Shown: one piece after another, positions 45,867 through 58,199 of the stretch | Layout: each line of letters begins with the position of its first letter | How positions within the stretch are numbered: the stretch's first letter is position 1 | Assembly: GCA_001414345.1 (NCBI GenBank) | Contig: LLCB01000046.1 | Span: 1 to 64,000, forward strand | Reading direction: 5' to 3' | DNA: 64,000 bases | DNA from: Hymenoscyphus infarciens | Taxonomy: Eukaryota > Ascomycota > Leotiomycetes > Helotiales > Helotiaceae | Made by a program: the position numbers and the translations under genes | The notes under the pieces: model-generated | What the model was told of the DNA's origin: nothing | The model's database searches: none | What the model saw: the letters and a program-made list of their open reading frames with translations, nothing else

Positions 45867-47099
45867 ATGGCGAGCCAACAGCCCCCTCAGGGCCAGAACC
45901 CTTTCGGTCTCCAACCGGGACAGCAACCTACTCCAGAACAAATTGCTGCTATGCAACGGCAGCTAGCCATCGATGCAGAGAAACATGGCATGACCGTCCC
46001 AGAGTTCGTACAAAAATTAAGAGAACAAGCAATGGCGCAACAACAGGCAGCCCAGCAACAGCAACAAGCAGCCCAAGGAGGAGAGGCCCCACCGCAACAA
46101 CAGCAGCAGCAGCAGCAACAACCTATTACTCCAGGTCCACCAAATCCGGCTGCCATCGCACTCGCAAAGTTCCTTCAAGGGCAAGATCTGAAGATGAGAA
46201 CATGTATCTTGAACGGACAGCGCAAGGATATGTTCAAAGGTAAGTTTTCAATTCAATAAAACTTCCATATCAAATCTAATTATTCTCCAGTCAAACGTGC
46301 ACTCCGAGCTATCGAATCCCCAGCTTATGCCAAAGCCCGAAGCAAGAATCCGCTCCTTCCCGAAATTACCGACAGAGCATCTCTCGAGAACTGCTTTAAA
46401 CTCCTTCCTCTATCTCTCCTCGCCCTCCGCGTTTCCAAAGTCGATCCCCATGAGGGACACGATCATGCGCCAGGTGCCCACAAAGTCAAGCGTACAAAGG
46501 GACTTTGGACCGTCAAAATCGAACAGCAACAGGAATGCCGAGAAGACTTGCATTTCGTATGGCTATACGAGGGATCCCAAATTAAACAAAAGCTGTACGC
46601 TGCTGGAGCTTTGGCTATTATATTCGCCATTGTTCTTTTTCCTCTATGGCCTATGAAGATGCGTCTCGGAGTTTGGTATCTCAGTATGGGAATGTTAGGT
46701 CTGATCGGATTGTTCTTCGCCATGGCCATTGTTAGATTGATACTATTTGCTATTACAATGTTTGTTGTGCCCCCCGGATTGTGGCTGTATCCCAATTTGT
46801 TCGAGGATGTTGGCTTTTTCGATAGTTTTAGACCGCTTTGGGGATGGCAAGAGGTATGTTTTCCAGCACTGGTAATTTAATGACCATTCACTAACGCAAA
46901 TTTTCAGGAGAAGAAGAAAAAGAAGAAGTCCAAGGCCTCCGGGTCTGCAAACGCTGGTAGCACTATGGCAGCCATGACAGGACAACCACCTCCAGCATCA
47001 GCGACGACTTCTGGTGCCGCTCCTCAGATGTCCACTTCCTCGGTACAGCAAAGACATCAGGCCCCAAGAGTGGAGGAAATATTCGACGATGATGAATAG
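45867..47099 (+). CDS. SEC62: Sec62, ER post-translational translocation subunit
   Basis: Three exons, 45867-46239, 46291-46853 and 46908-47099, encode 375 aa. The N-terminus is Gln-rich (CAG/CAA tracts). The core shows LAKFLQGQDLKMRTCILNGQ, a cytosolic basic domain (VKRALRAIESPAYAKARSK), and WLYEGSQIKQKLYAAGALAI leading into the first of two membrane segments, with PLWP between hydrophobic stretches. PPGLWLYPNLFEDVGFFDSF and a Lys-rich tail follow. Sec62 acts with Sec63 and the Sec61 channel to import signal-sequence proteins after translation. The last intron directly precedes the lysine run. Confidence 0.96.
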
Positions 47100-47565
47100 A
47101 TAGCCTTCTGCCGATGATGTTTTTAATTTTACTTTGGATTTGTCCTCAAAATAAGGAAACCCAAGACTTCGCTTACGCCTTCAGAATGGGCTAGGTCTCA
47201 CTTAGCAGTACCCTAGATTTGCTTTGCTTTTGATAACGGCTAGGGTGATAGTGAGAGGAGATTAATAGTTTTCTCTCGCTGGTGTGCACTGGTGTGTATG
47301 GATCGGAAGCTTCGAGATCCTGGCGAAATAGGTTGTACACATAGGAAATGATATCCCCCAAATTTACCTTTTGAATCTTTGCAATATTCTTCTTATTTTG
47401 TTTTTTTCCCGTATCATTTGCATCCCTTGAAGTCTCGTATGTTTCTGGCCTCAGGCATGCATGAATGACGTCCTCCTAAATACAACAATCGAGGGGTTGT
47501 CTCTCGCCCGAACTCTTCAATTCATTATCGACTTGGCTCGGTTCTACGCCCAAATAATTGTGAAA
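47100..47565. other. Intergenic, no gene seen
   Basis: SEC62 3' UTR and the promoter of the PEBP gene. The frame before 47566 is open back to an ATG at 47461, an alternative start that would bury the signal peptide. Confidence 0.5.
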
Positions 47566-48558
47566 ATGAATTTCTCATCGCTTTCAACTATCCTCTTCCT
47601 CCTCGGTTCCCTCCTTCTAATCACCCCCTCTCTTGCCGTCAACAATGGCGAACAAAAGATAATCACGAATTTCCCTGGTGGTTTGGGATTCAGAGTTATC
47701 CGACGACAGTACTTCTTCCCCCTTCTCTACTCCCATTTTCGCTTTCCACTTATGTTCCCTCATCTCATTCCATCCCCTCTCACCTCAAGAACAAAACGCT
47801 AACAAACAACTAGACTCAAAAAAGCCCAGATCATCACCGAAGTCCTAGATGATTTCCAACCCAAATGCTATATTCTTCCCTCCTATGATGGCAAATTAGT
47901 TAAATTGGGGAATGAGTTTAAACAGGATGGCACGAAGGATGTTCCTCGATTGAGGATTTTTTGTCCGGATCTTAAACGTGAGGATGTGAAGGGTTTGAGT
48001 GTGGCGCTCACGGATGTGGGTGTTCTTTTCTTCTCTTTTCTTTTCTTGGAGGTTGTTTTGGAAGGGTTGCGATACTTGGGAGGTGACAGAGATTTTTCTT
48101 GAACTTGCAACACTGACTCCGAGATTTTTTGCAGCCTGATGCGCCGAGTAGGGAGAACCCAAAGTGGGGGGAGATGTGTCATTGGATTGGGGTTCTGGGT
48201 TTGAAAAAGCACGATGAGGATAATGAGGGAGTTGTTGATGAGGAAATTGTGGTTGGTGGGGTGGAGGGGAGCGTTGTTGAGTGTAAGTATCTGAATCTTG
48301 AAAGGGGAGGAAACAGGACTGGGAATGAGGATGCTGATTTTAGGGATAGACAAAGCACCAGGACCTCCTGAGAAGACAGGCTATCATCGTTACATTTTTG
48401 TCTTGCTTGAGGGAGATAATTCTAATTTGACGGCGCCGAGTGATCGGCAGCATTGGGGGACTGGGAAGGAGAGACATGGGGTTAGGGATTGGGCGGAAGG
48501 AGAGGGGTTGAAGGTTGTGGGGGCTAATTATTTTGTGGAGGAGAATGAGAAGCAGTGA
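47566..48558 (+). CDS. Secreted phosphatidylethanolamine-binding-protein (PEBP) family member
   Basis: Four exons, 47566-47708, 47814-48015, 48135-48282 and 48350-48558, encode 233 aa. The chosen ATG yields a clear signal peptide (MNFSSLSTILFLLGSLLL, then ITPSLA). The ligand-pocket signatures are present: LTDPDAPSRENPKWGEMCHW across the second intron and GPPEKTGYHRYIFVLLEG. Fungal relatives include the vacuolar carboxypeptidase Y inhibitor. The signal sequence points to the secretory route (vacuole or outside). Binding of an anionic lipid or protease inhibition is inferred from the family. Introns two and three use GTGGGT and GTAAGT donors. Confidence 0.92.
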
Positions 48559-49593
48559 AAGGGGGAGGGGGAGGTAAGAAAACGGGAAATGGAAAAGTGG
48601 TTTTGTTGAGTGGGAATGGGTTGTTTGTTTCTGATTGATGGCCGCTGGGGGGAGTCTTTTTGAGGAAACGAGGTTTTACATGTCTTTACTGTATTTGAAA
48701 GTACCACGGACGAGGAACCTGTTGTTCGGCTTTTGACCAGATCTTGATTCTTGAAAACTTGCAGGTGTTTTGGTTTTGAATGAGATTAGTAGGGTGAGTT
48801 TCGAAGTTTGGTCATGGTATGAGATACGTTGAGGTAGTGGAAGCCATTAACCGAGACGGCCCAAAGGAATTAAAAAGTGGACGTTTAGAATCTCCTAGTG
48901 ATTTCGGGTAATTGCAAGTTGTCTGTATTCTTCTGCAATAAATGGAGGGAGAGGAGGTAGACAGAAGAACGATGAGGCATTGCTTCATGAGAAAAATGAC
49001 AAGGAGTTCGAACACTTGATAATTCAATTTAGGTTCGTTGAATGGTGGATGGAACTCGAATAGAGAATTCATGCACCTAAAATCACACAAAGCCAGTTGT
49101 AGTCTGTTGAAGAGAAGAGAGAGTAAGGGGTCAAAAATGTCTGGCTAGAGCATAACTTGGAGTTGAAATAATGGCTTAACAACAACCCACAAGCGATAGA
49201 ACTGTAGAGTTGACCAATTATGTGACTGCTTTAGAGACAAACATCAGTAGTTAGCTTATTGGTTTTTAAGTGGTTTCAAATTATTATAATATTTAAGAGT
49301 TTGGTTTATTTCATCTCATTAATGGAGAATATCAAGAATAAGTAAATTAAGTAAAGGAATTTTAGAGCTCCTGAGATATTTATTACATAGAATCTACATA
49401 GCTAAATAACACTAATTTAATTTAACGAATCGAGGTTATCTAGAATAATTGAAGTAAGCAAAGTAAGTTTAGATCTTATATATAATGACTATATTAGTTA
49501 AGGTGTTTATAGTGTACGGCTCGACAGAATTGGTGAATCAAACAGACCAGATCTAACTTTTTCGCTGCTCGCTAAATGCACAAGTAACTTTGT
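48559..49593. other. Convergent intergenic region, no gene seen
   Basis: About 1 kb. The part 49255-49500 is clearly more AT-rich, like the transposon blocks, and may be a small eroded insertion. No ends or duplications were found. Confidence 0.45.
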
Positions 49594-50589
49594 TCAACGT
49601 GGTGGTAAATGGCCCAAGATAGCACGTAATCGACGCAAGGCCTTCGTTTGTTCAATTGCAGGTGGCTCATCCCATAACTCTTCAACTTCCTTCCGAGCTT
49701 CTTGCACTAAAGGCAATAACCCTCCCCAGACTTCATCCGCATACCTTGTCAAGACACCTTCCCATTGATCTCTCCATTCTTCAGTTGATTCCATGCTCTG
49801 GTCATGTACTCCAAGACCATTCATTTGATTTGTGGAATCGGTGCCAAAATTCGGCCTTAAGCCGAGTGGATGATCCCCGGGAACAACCCCATGAGGTTCA
49901 AATGGAGGAAACAGATCTTTCGTTATAGCCCGCAGTTCAAGAATTTGTTTCTCCGAAAGACCCCAGTCCTGATTCATATCTTCTTCGTTTGGTGCTTCTT
50001 CAAATTGATCATTCAAAGAATTTGGATCCAACAAAATACCAAGAACAGCATCCCCATCTCTTTGCTCCTGCTCTTCTACACTACTGAAAGTGACTGGTGC
50101 TGGAATGCTCGAAGCAGAAGCAGCTTGAGATCTCGTCCAAGCATACTCAAAAGCGTCATCAACTCCCCTTTCAATCTTTTCGCTACTGGTGGGCTGCTCG
50201 GACGGTGTGAAGGAATCAATTCCATCTAGAAAATCCGAGAACTCTTGTTCGGAGTCGTTGATATGTTGCGCTCCGTGACCAAGTCTAAGACTTCCTGGCG
50301 TGATTCCACTAGTTTGAGATTGATTTTGGCGTTGTTTTGAGCTCTCTGCCCATGACGAACCATCACTTCTTGTAGTTGAAGAAGACCCTTTACTAGAATT
50401 CGAAAGTGCAGAGTTGGTATCGCTTAGTTCTTTGCTGGTGGGGGTTGAAAAGGTACTTTTGGAGAGTCCACTTGCTGAGGCGGCTATTCGTGATATCATT
50501 GAAGGACCGGCATTTCCGTTTGATGTTGATTTGTTTTCCCCAACGTTTTCCTTCGCGACAGAACGTTCTTTCCCCTTTCCGGAACTCAT
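49594..50589 (-). CDS. Acidic, uncharacterised Ser-rich protein
   Basis: A single exon of 331 aa. The N-terminal third is Ser/Thr/Asn-rich and looks disordered. The middle has EFSDFLDGIDSF and DDAFEYAWTRSQ. The C-terminal half is acidic and probably helical (WGLSEKQILELRAITKDLF, EEWRDQWEGVLTRYADEVWG, EARKEVEELWDEPPAIEQ). It ends in LRRLRAILGHLPPR. No catalytic motif, signal peptide or membrane segment is seen. I do not recognise the family. It is divergent from the BNA2 gene. Confidence 0.75.
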   Translation of the reverse strand: MSSGKGKERSVAKENVGENKSTSNGNAGPSMISRIAASASGLSKSTFSTPTSKELSDTNSALSNSSKGSSSTTRSDGSSWAESSKQRQNQSQTSGITPGSLRLGHGAQHINDSEQEFSDFLDGIDSFTPSEQPTSSEKIERGVDDAFEYAWTRSQAASASSIPAPVTFSSVEEQEQRDGDAVLGILLDPNSLNDQFEEAPNEEDMNQDWGLSEKQILELRAITKDLFPPFEPHGVVPGDHPLGLRPNFGTDSTNQMNGLGVHDQSMESTEEWRDQWEGVLTRYADEVWGGLLPLVQEARKEVEELWDEPPAIEQTKALRRLRAILGHLPPR

Positions 50590-51328
50590 AGTTTAGGTCT
50601 CTGTTCCTTGTTGTTGTTAAGTGTAAGTGCCTGAAAAAATCATAGAGAATGATAGTACTGCTCCTTGATTCGGATATTATCGGCTTTATCTAGAAGTGCC
50701 TAGGTATGTGATCGAAACATCTCGATAACAAAAGTCCACCTTAAAGAAGCGCTGACTTGTGAAAGAAAGTATTCGCCGAGGTAGAACCTAAAGTGATGAA
50801 GGAGGCTCGACACGTGATAGTACGCAAAATCTACTTCGGTCTATGTCTGGGGTTTTGAATCATTTTTCGAAAGATCTTGTTTCTAAATCGCTGAACCAGA
50901 GTCTTCAGAAGAGATTAAAGGGATGTTGAATAACGATTCAAGAAGATTCTGGCTGTCTCTAATGGTCACGTGACAGAATCGGGATAAGGTAAAACTCGGC
51001 CCGTAATGACCAATCTCTTGCGTCACTATTCAACTCCCTTTCTTCCGGGCGTAATTTTTTTTTTTTCGACAAAGCAATGGCGTGGTGGGTGGGTGGTCAG
51101 TGAATGTGGGGGATAGCCTTGGAATCAGAGACGCCTCGAGTTTTGGACATCTACCCCTCCTTGAAACTTTTCTCTTTTGCTTTCTTCTTCTTCTAAACAA
51201 ACACCTTTCCTCAAATGCAAAGAGACTTCACGGAATACCTACGGCTGAGGAGTATCGGACAAGATCTGTTTACTCCTTGCGTCTGGACCGAATAAGTCTA
51301 TTCACAACCTTTCGCCTCTTCGCAAACT
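50590..51328. promoter_or_regulatory. Divergent promoter region with CACGTG sites
   Basis: Between the acidic-protein gene and BNA2. It contains CACGTG at 50811 and a perfect GTCACGTGAC palindrome at 50966-50975, plus a T-run near 51057-51066. No gene is seen. Confidence 0.5.
50966..50975. promoter_or_regulatory. GTCACGTGAC palindrome
   Basis: A perfect 10-bp palindrome with an E-box core, the preferred site of Cbf1-like bHLH factors. It lies about 350 bp from both flanking starts. Confidence 0.45.
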
Positions 51329-52842
51329 ATGCTTCCTCCTCTTCCGGTTCTGAGTGAGTATGGAATATCGCCAGATTATGGTTTTCTTCCAGCTCAGTTA
51401 CCGCTTGAGCGCCTCCCCGACCCATACTACAACAAATGGGAGGCTATCATAGCCAACCTTCAAAGCTTGATCCTTAGCAAGCGCCTTCGCGGCGTTATAG
51501 AACGACTCCCTGTTCTTTCCACGGCCGGTCTGGAACACGATTCGGAATGGCGAAGAGCATATTCAATCTTGGGATTCATGGCTCACGGCTACATCTGGGG
51601 CGGTGACAACCCATCAGAGGTTCGTCAGAGTTCTTTCTGTTACTTTGGACTATAGCTAACTTTTTACAGCGTTTGCCGGCCTCCATCTCAGTTCCCCTCC
51701 TTCAAGTCTCAGCCTACCTCGAAGTGCCACCCGTGGCCACATATGCGGCGGTATGCCTATGGAACTTCAAGCCATTGTTCGCAGACGAGCACGTCGACAA
51801 TCTCGAAAATCTCGCCACCCTCACTACCTTTACCGGTTCTATTGACGAGTCATGGTTCTACTTGGTTTCAGTGGCGATTGAGGCTCGAGCAGCACCCATT
51901 CTGCCGATCATGCTCACTGCGATGGAGGCTGCCAGAATTGACGACAGTGTTACGGTAACAGATTGTCTGAGGAGTTTTGCCGAGAGGCTAGATGATCTTG
52001 GAACGTTGTTGCAACGTATGCACGAAAGCTGTGACCCTCACGTCTTCTACCACCGCATTAGACCCTTTCTTGCGGGCAGTAAAAACATGGAGGAAGCTGG
52101 GTTACCAAATGGCGTATTGTACGAAGATGCTGATGGTACTGAGACGTACAGGCAATACAGTGGTGGCAGCAATGCGCAAAGCTCCATACTTCAGTTTTTT
52201 GACATTGTTCTTGGAATAATCCATCGTCCTACTGGGGAAAAGAAGGACGTGGCCTCCGAAACCGAGGGTGAAGGTCTCGCTCCTCGACCAAAACACAACT
52301 TCTTGCTCGAAATGCGCAACTATATGCCTGGACCTCACCGGAGATTTCTGGAAGACGTTACTGTGGTTGCAAATATTCGGGAATATATTGAAGAACACCC
52401 AAACGCTGTGGGGCTTACTGCGGCTTACGATGCCTGTCTCGCCATGCTTCAAGCCTTCCGTAATAAGCACATCACCATAGTCACACGATATATCATCATC
52501 AAGACTCGCGAAACAAGATCTCGCTCTAAGAGTCCAGTGGCCACACGCAAGGTAAACATCGCAACGGCTTCTCGTCAAGACCCGAACGATACTACAGGTA
52601 AGAAGCAAGCCAAAGGAACCGGTGGCACAGCCCTTTTGCCTTTCTTGAAACAAGCACGCGATGAGACAGGAGAACCCATCCTAAATCAATGGGCAAAGCG
52701 TGTTGCTAGCAGAGAGTTTAATACCAAAGGACAAGGTGACTTCTTTTTGGGAAAACTTGACGATACACCAGAGGAAGTTGATTGTGGCCTTGCTGGTACT
52801 TGGACTATCGAAGAGAGTGGTGGTGGATTATGCCACTATTGA
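51329..52842 (+). CDS. BNA2: Indoleamine/tryptophan 2,3-dioxygenase (IDO family)
   Basis: Two exons, 51329-51619 and 51670-52842, encode 487 aa. This haem enzyme opens the indole ring of tryptophan to N-formylkynurenine, the first step of kynurenine and de novo NAD synthesis. Family marks are EYGISPDYGFLP at the start, WRRAYSILGFMAHGYIWGG, the substrate-region SGGSNAQSSILQFFDIVLGI, the NYMPGPHRRFLEDV block, the proximal haem ligand in FRNKHITIVTRYI (His364), and GTGGTALLPFLKQARDET. The length is typical for fungal members, which are longer than the mammalian enzyme. A Lys/Arg/Ser-rich insert lies between the haem ligand and the GTGGT loop. Confidence 0.96.
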
Positions 52843-53178
52843 TTTTGAGAATTCAGGCTAGGTAAATCTCACTAGATCATATGGATAGATAACCAATATA
52901 CTTCATATTATTGACTTAATCGAGCTTGTGACAAAGTTGGAGTGATTCACGAGATTGATCTCGACTGTAGAATTGTAGGTACATAAGCAATAGATGAATG
53001 GGCAAAAAGCAAAAATATCTCTTCCATCAACGAGCTCTAGATCACATGACATGGTAACTCAACGTGGATGCCAAGCCTTCATAAAGCGCGTTGCGCGACA
53101 CCTTGAACAATGCAACAATGTACCTCCGTAGGTAACCTTCGCTACTTCAACTTACTTCAATCAATCGACAATATTGCT
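52843..53178. other. Intergenic, no gene seen
   Basis: BNA2 3' flank and promoter of the DIA2/POF3 gene. An in-frame upstream ATG at 53110 offers a longer N-terminus for the latter. Confidence 0.5.
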
Positions 53179-55150
53179 ATGGCGCAACCAAATCCTGGCG
53201 AGGAGGGCATGGGACCTCTAGAAAAAGGTCGTCGCAGATATTCAAAAAAGGATTACCCAACAGCCTTGTCCGCTTTCACCGATGTAGGTCATCATGGGCC
53301 CTACACCTGGCACCAGAACATAGAGGTACTGTATTTTCTAACTATTATTTTTTATTGTATAGGCAGTAAATGTTAGCACTTCACATATTTTGCTGACAGC
53401 CTTGGATCATCGAGCTGCCACATATGAAAAGCTGGAGCAGCTGCAGCCGGCCCTTCGAGATGCAAAAAGGATGATCGATTTAATGCCGGAAACCCCTAAG
53501 GTAAGCTTGGCTCTTGAAATTTTGGAAATTGACTCTAACAATATAAAGGGATATCTCCGATGTGGCAAAATACTAAGACTCCAAGGCCAAAATAGTCTCG
53601 CTTTGAAAATTTACGAGCGTGGTCTGAAAAAGGTCAAGATTGGATCTGACAATGATCGAACTGTAAGACTCGAATGGAAGAACCCGCCATTACTAGCTGA
53701 CGATGGACAAGGTCCTACAATCTATGTTCAACATGGTGAAGCGTGCGCAAGACCCCGGCAAGAATCTTGATCCTCTACAATTTCTACCCCTAGAGTTGGC
53801 AGAGATGGTCTGTCAGAACCTCAGTATGAGAGACAGGGTGTAAGTGCGTTCAACTCATGGGAAGTTAAAACGCTGACCTTTCCTCAAGTATCTGTCTTGC
53901 TGTCTCAAAGCCATGGAAACGACTTCTCGAATCATCGCAAAAACTGTGGACTACATTGGACACTACGTCTGCTCGTAAGCCCATCAGTCTCACGTCGATC
54001 AAAGTCCACCTCAGGAGATCAAATTACACCCTTGACCGTGCAGTCATCACCATGAGAGCGAATTTGGATGCACAGAAAATGAGCTTTCTCACCAAAACCT
54101 GTAAAGTTCTTCGCTCTCTGGAACTGAATGGCAATGGTGTAATAGGTGCCTCGCTTACCCTTGCATTGCCGAAGGCCAGCAAATTGGAGTCCATTTTTGT
54201 GTCTAAGAGCACTGAGATAACCATATCTCATGCAAAGGAAGCTCTGAAATACTGCCAAACAACGCTAATTGAAGCAATTTTTTTGCGGGTGAAAGCTCAT
54301 AATCATACCAGTGGTAGCTTGGAATTCCCTCTGCTTGAGAAGCTCCAGAAGCTGGTTCTTTGTGCTATGAATGATTACCCAATAAGTCCCGTAAGTAATG
54401 CCTATTTCTAACTATTGTCTTCCAATAAAACTAATATCTATCTAGTCTGAGATTATGGAATCTACTCCAAATTTGCGGTCACTAACATTGAATGGTTGGG
54501 ATTGTGAGCGACTAAATGGCATGGGAGCATCCAAGTCATGGGACGGGCTACGAGAGCTCGACCTTTCGAATACCCGGCTCAACAGGTTTCCCAGGCTACC
54601 ATCTACTATTACTCGTTTGATTCTAAAGAATAATCCACAATTAAAAGATGCTGACCTGGAAGCCGACGAATCTGACTATTTGCCTCCTCTTCTTGAGGAG
54701 TTCGACTGCGAGGGCACTGACATCACCACTCAATTCATCACAAAGATAACACAGCCTTCCATTAAGCTTGGAAATCTACGTATACTTTTAATCGGACGTC
54801 GATTGAGCGAGCTACCTCCTCACAATCCTGTGGTTACAAGAACCTACCCAGCCTCGACTACTGTTCGGGAACTCTCCTTGGCGAGTTTGCAGGAATCAGA
54901 CGATTATATTATGGTAGTAGTGGAACTATATCCGAACCTACGAAAGCTCGATGTTTCCGGGACGAAAATTACGGGTGTGGCTGTGAAGAAATTCGTCAAA
55001 AGGGGTGTTGAGAAGCTCATGTTAAATGAGTGTGCTAATGTCTCTGGCGATGCTGTGGACTGGGCACGAGACCGGGGTGTTGAGGTTGAGTTCAATTTCC
55101 CAAGTCGAACTCAAGGCTCGAGAGCAGGGTGGAGGAATCTTGCAATTTGA
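53179..55150 (+). CDS. DIA2: TPR / F-box / LRR protein, Dia2/Pof3-like SCF subunit
   Basis: Six exons, 53179-53283, 53363-53500, 53549-53662, 53712-53839, 53889-54390 and 54446-55150, encode 563 aa. The N-terminus has TPR helices (GRRRYSKKDYPTALSAFTDA, LDHRAATYEKLEQLQPALRD, GYLRCGKILRLQGQNSLALK). An F-box follows (LDPLQFLPLELAEMVCQNLS, RDRVICLAVSKPWKRLLES), then leucine-rich repeats (LRSLTLNGW, LRELDLSNTRLNRFP, LRKLDVSGTKITG). This order is that of yeast Dia2 and fission yeast Pof3. They are substrate receptors of an SCF ubiquitin ligase that acts on the replication machinery and protects genome stability. Orthology is inferred from the architecture. Confidence 0.88.
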
Positions 55151-55762
55151 ATCCGATGGACCAGCAGGACATGTACGGTCAAATCCGAAGCTCTCCATTC
55201 AAGCAATACCCCACGAATTGTGTAAATGTTTGTTATATGTATGTGCTGTATAGGTGGGTAGAACCATATGCAGCTTTCCCCAACCTTTGGCAGTAATGAT
55301 TCATTCCCGTTATTCCCAGATTTAATGAAACAAGTTTGATATTTGGTTACACTGTGTCCGGCCGAGACTGAAACTTCTGGCTTATTCCCTTCATCGTTGA
55401 ATCAGCAGATTCTACCCAGTGCAGAAGTCATCATCGCTACTAGCATATCTAACCATATGTGACCAAGTCACTCCTTTCTTTCCAATCGTCCAAGAGCCCG
55501 CTCTATGCATGCTCTGGGTTTTTTTTCTCTTGTATGGAAAACCCCGTGCTCTAAGCTGATTCCCCGAGTAATTTATTCTCGTGATTTCTCAAAGTTCCTG
55601 GGATGATTCCCCACCCGAGTAGTACATAATACAGCCAATTAAATCACCCAAAGCAGCCAAGCTCCTCTTTATAAGCCCCACAATGAAAATCCTCCGTGGA
55701 ACCGACTTATGCCTGATTAAGAACACGACCAACAAGCAAAAGAAAAAAAGCTTCAGTCACAT
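55151..55762. other. Intergenic, no protein gene seen
   Basis: DIA2/POF3 3' flank and the 5' flank of the tRNA gene. Confidence 0.6.
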
Positions 55763-55853
55763 GATCGCTTAGCTCAGTTGGTTAGAGCGTGGTGCTAATA
55801 TCAGAGAAAACTCTGATACGCCAAGGTCGCGAGTTCGACCCTCGTAGTGATCA
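55763..55853 (+). tRNA. tRNA-Ile (anticodon AAU), with intron
   Basis: A full cloverleaf can be drawn. The acceptor stem GATCGCT pairs with AGTGATC, the D-arm is GCTC/GAGC, the anticodon stem TGGTG pairs with CGCCA around CTAATAA, and the T-arm is GCGAG-TTCGACC-CTCGT, with discriminator A at 55853. The anticodon AAT is at 55797-55799. A 17-nt intron (55801-55817) sits after position 37, the normal place for eukaryotic tRNA introns. It can pair within itself (TCAGAG...CTCTGA). Confidence 0.95.
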
Positions 55854-55859
55854 CTCTTC

Positions 55860-55865
55860 TTTTTT
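55860..55865 (+). terminator. Pol III terminator T-run
   Basis: Six T residues begin seven bases after the tRNA end, as expected for RNA polymerase III termination. Confidence 0.8.
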
Positions 55866-58199
55866 GAGAATTTTTACTATTCTTTTAGTTGTAATTTAGT
55901 TTAGATATAAGTAGATAGCTTAAGCGAGAGGCGAGATTAACTCTTCTTTTCTACTCTATAATTACTATAGATATATAAAAAGAAGTATATATAAAAAGAG
56001 ATAAACTCTAACTTTTAAAAGAGAACTATCTCTTCTAGAAATTATATAATCTCTCTAAATCTAACTTTTTAACTTTATAATCTTAAAATATATAACGTAT
56101 TAGAGCTTATTTAGTTTATATTTTAAACTCTTGATTTATTCGTCGAATCGAGCTAGTATAGACTACTTTTATAATAGTACGAAATATATATAACTATAGA
56201 AGAAAGATATAGGAGTATGTTTAATAGAATAACGTATATAGATACTAGATACTAATATAGAAGAAAATAATAAACTATCTCTCTTCTATACTAAATATAA
56301 ACGTCTATATATAAGAGGTTAAAAGCTACTAAGTTCTAATAATAATAATAACTAAGCTTTATCTAATATAGCTAATACTAAATAATAAGAGCTGAAAAGC
56401 TAAATATATAACCTCTAAACCTTTAAAAAGCTAAATATATAATATCTAAACCTTAATCTCTTCTATATATAAATATTAGATATTAATATCTTTAGCACTT
56501 CGCTTATATAAGTATTAGTTATTTATAATCTTAGCTTAGAGGTATTAGAGGTATTAGTAGTACTTAGAGATATTAGTAGTTTTATAAATACTAATAATCT
56601 AGAATAACGTGCTATTATATTCTCTCTCTTTTAAAAAGACTTATTCTAAGTCTTTAGTTATTAATTAGTATAGTATTAGATCGACTAGAGTATTATTTAT
56701 CTCTTTATTATACTATTATAGTGTCTAATAGTTAGAATAAGGTTAGTAGCTAGTAGTATTATTATTTAAGAGCTAATCGCTCTTTATTTACTATTATATA
56801 CTATATAATAATAGATATAAACGAAAGAGAGGCTAATTATTAGCTATTAAGTAGAGAGTAGTATACTACTATAGAGTTATTATATTCTTACTATTATTAT
56901 ATATTATAATAGTAATTATTAAGTAATAAATAATAATTATAAAGTAATAGCTATTATTATAAGTAGTATATTAGTAGACGACTTTTCTTTAATTCTAACT
57001 TCTCTTCTTCTTTTCTTTTTATCTAAATAATATAAATAGTAAGAATACCTTCTAATTAGATATATTCTTATATACTAACTTATTTTCTAGAATATATATA
57101 TATATTATATATATAAAAGTAAGTTTTTCCCTTCTTAATTAGACCTAATTTAGAGCTAATCTAATATAGTAAAATGCCTCTTCTATATTCTCCTAGTACG
57201 CTTCTAGCTATTTACTAAGTCTATTATATTTAGTATCTTTAGACAAAATCTTAGAATAGAGATTATATATATACTTTTAAGAAGCTAAAGTCGAAGAAGT
57301 ATAGGTACTATATTAAGTAGAATACTATATATATTCTAGTAAGTTTAATTCTAAATATATACTAAATCTATTCTAACTTAGATAGTTACTATAGTTTATT
57401 AGGAAGGAGTTTAGTAAGCTTAAGCTTAAGAAGGAGAAGAAGGAGATTAAGAGAGCTATTAAGGCCTTAGATAAGATATTAGTTGTTACTAGTATAGAGG
57501 TACTAAAGAATAGTTTAGAAGTATAGTTTACTCTCTTAGAAGAGACTTAGACGCTTTATACTAAGGTTACTATAAGTACCTTTTACTTATTAGAGAGGTT
57601 TTTATTACTAATATTTAATAGTTCTTACGCTATACTATAGAGAGTAGAACCTCTATTTAAACCTAGGTTTAGGTCCTCTTTAAAGCCTATCTAAAGAGTT
57701 TATAGACGTCCTCTTCTAAGCTAGTTATAAGAGGTTACTAAGGTAAGAAGCGTCTTTATAAGAAGAAGGTAGAGAAAGAGCTAATTTAGGCTCTTTATAC
57801 TTAAGAGAGAGAGAGAAAGAGGATAATAAGTTAGAAGAAGAAAAGGTAGTATAAGCTCTATTTTAGTAGTAACTTAGTCTTAGTTCTTTACTTTATTAAC
57901 TTTAAATATTCTTACTAGTTAGTGTTTTATCTTAGGTTTTTATTATAAGTTCTTTATTAAGAGTAACTAGAATTAGAGAGTATTAATAGAGTTTTATAAA
58001 TTAACTCTTTTATCTAATTCTTATCTAATTCCTATATATTAATCTATTTAGAGAGATGTTAAAGTAGTCTTAGCTCTTTTAAATATTTAGTATAAAAGTC
58101 TCTTAGATAATATAGTAAACTTTAAAAATTATTTATAAGATACTAAGTAAGATCTAAATTATATCTAATCTATTTTACTTAATACTATAGCTATCTTTT

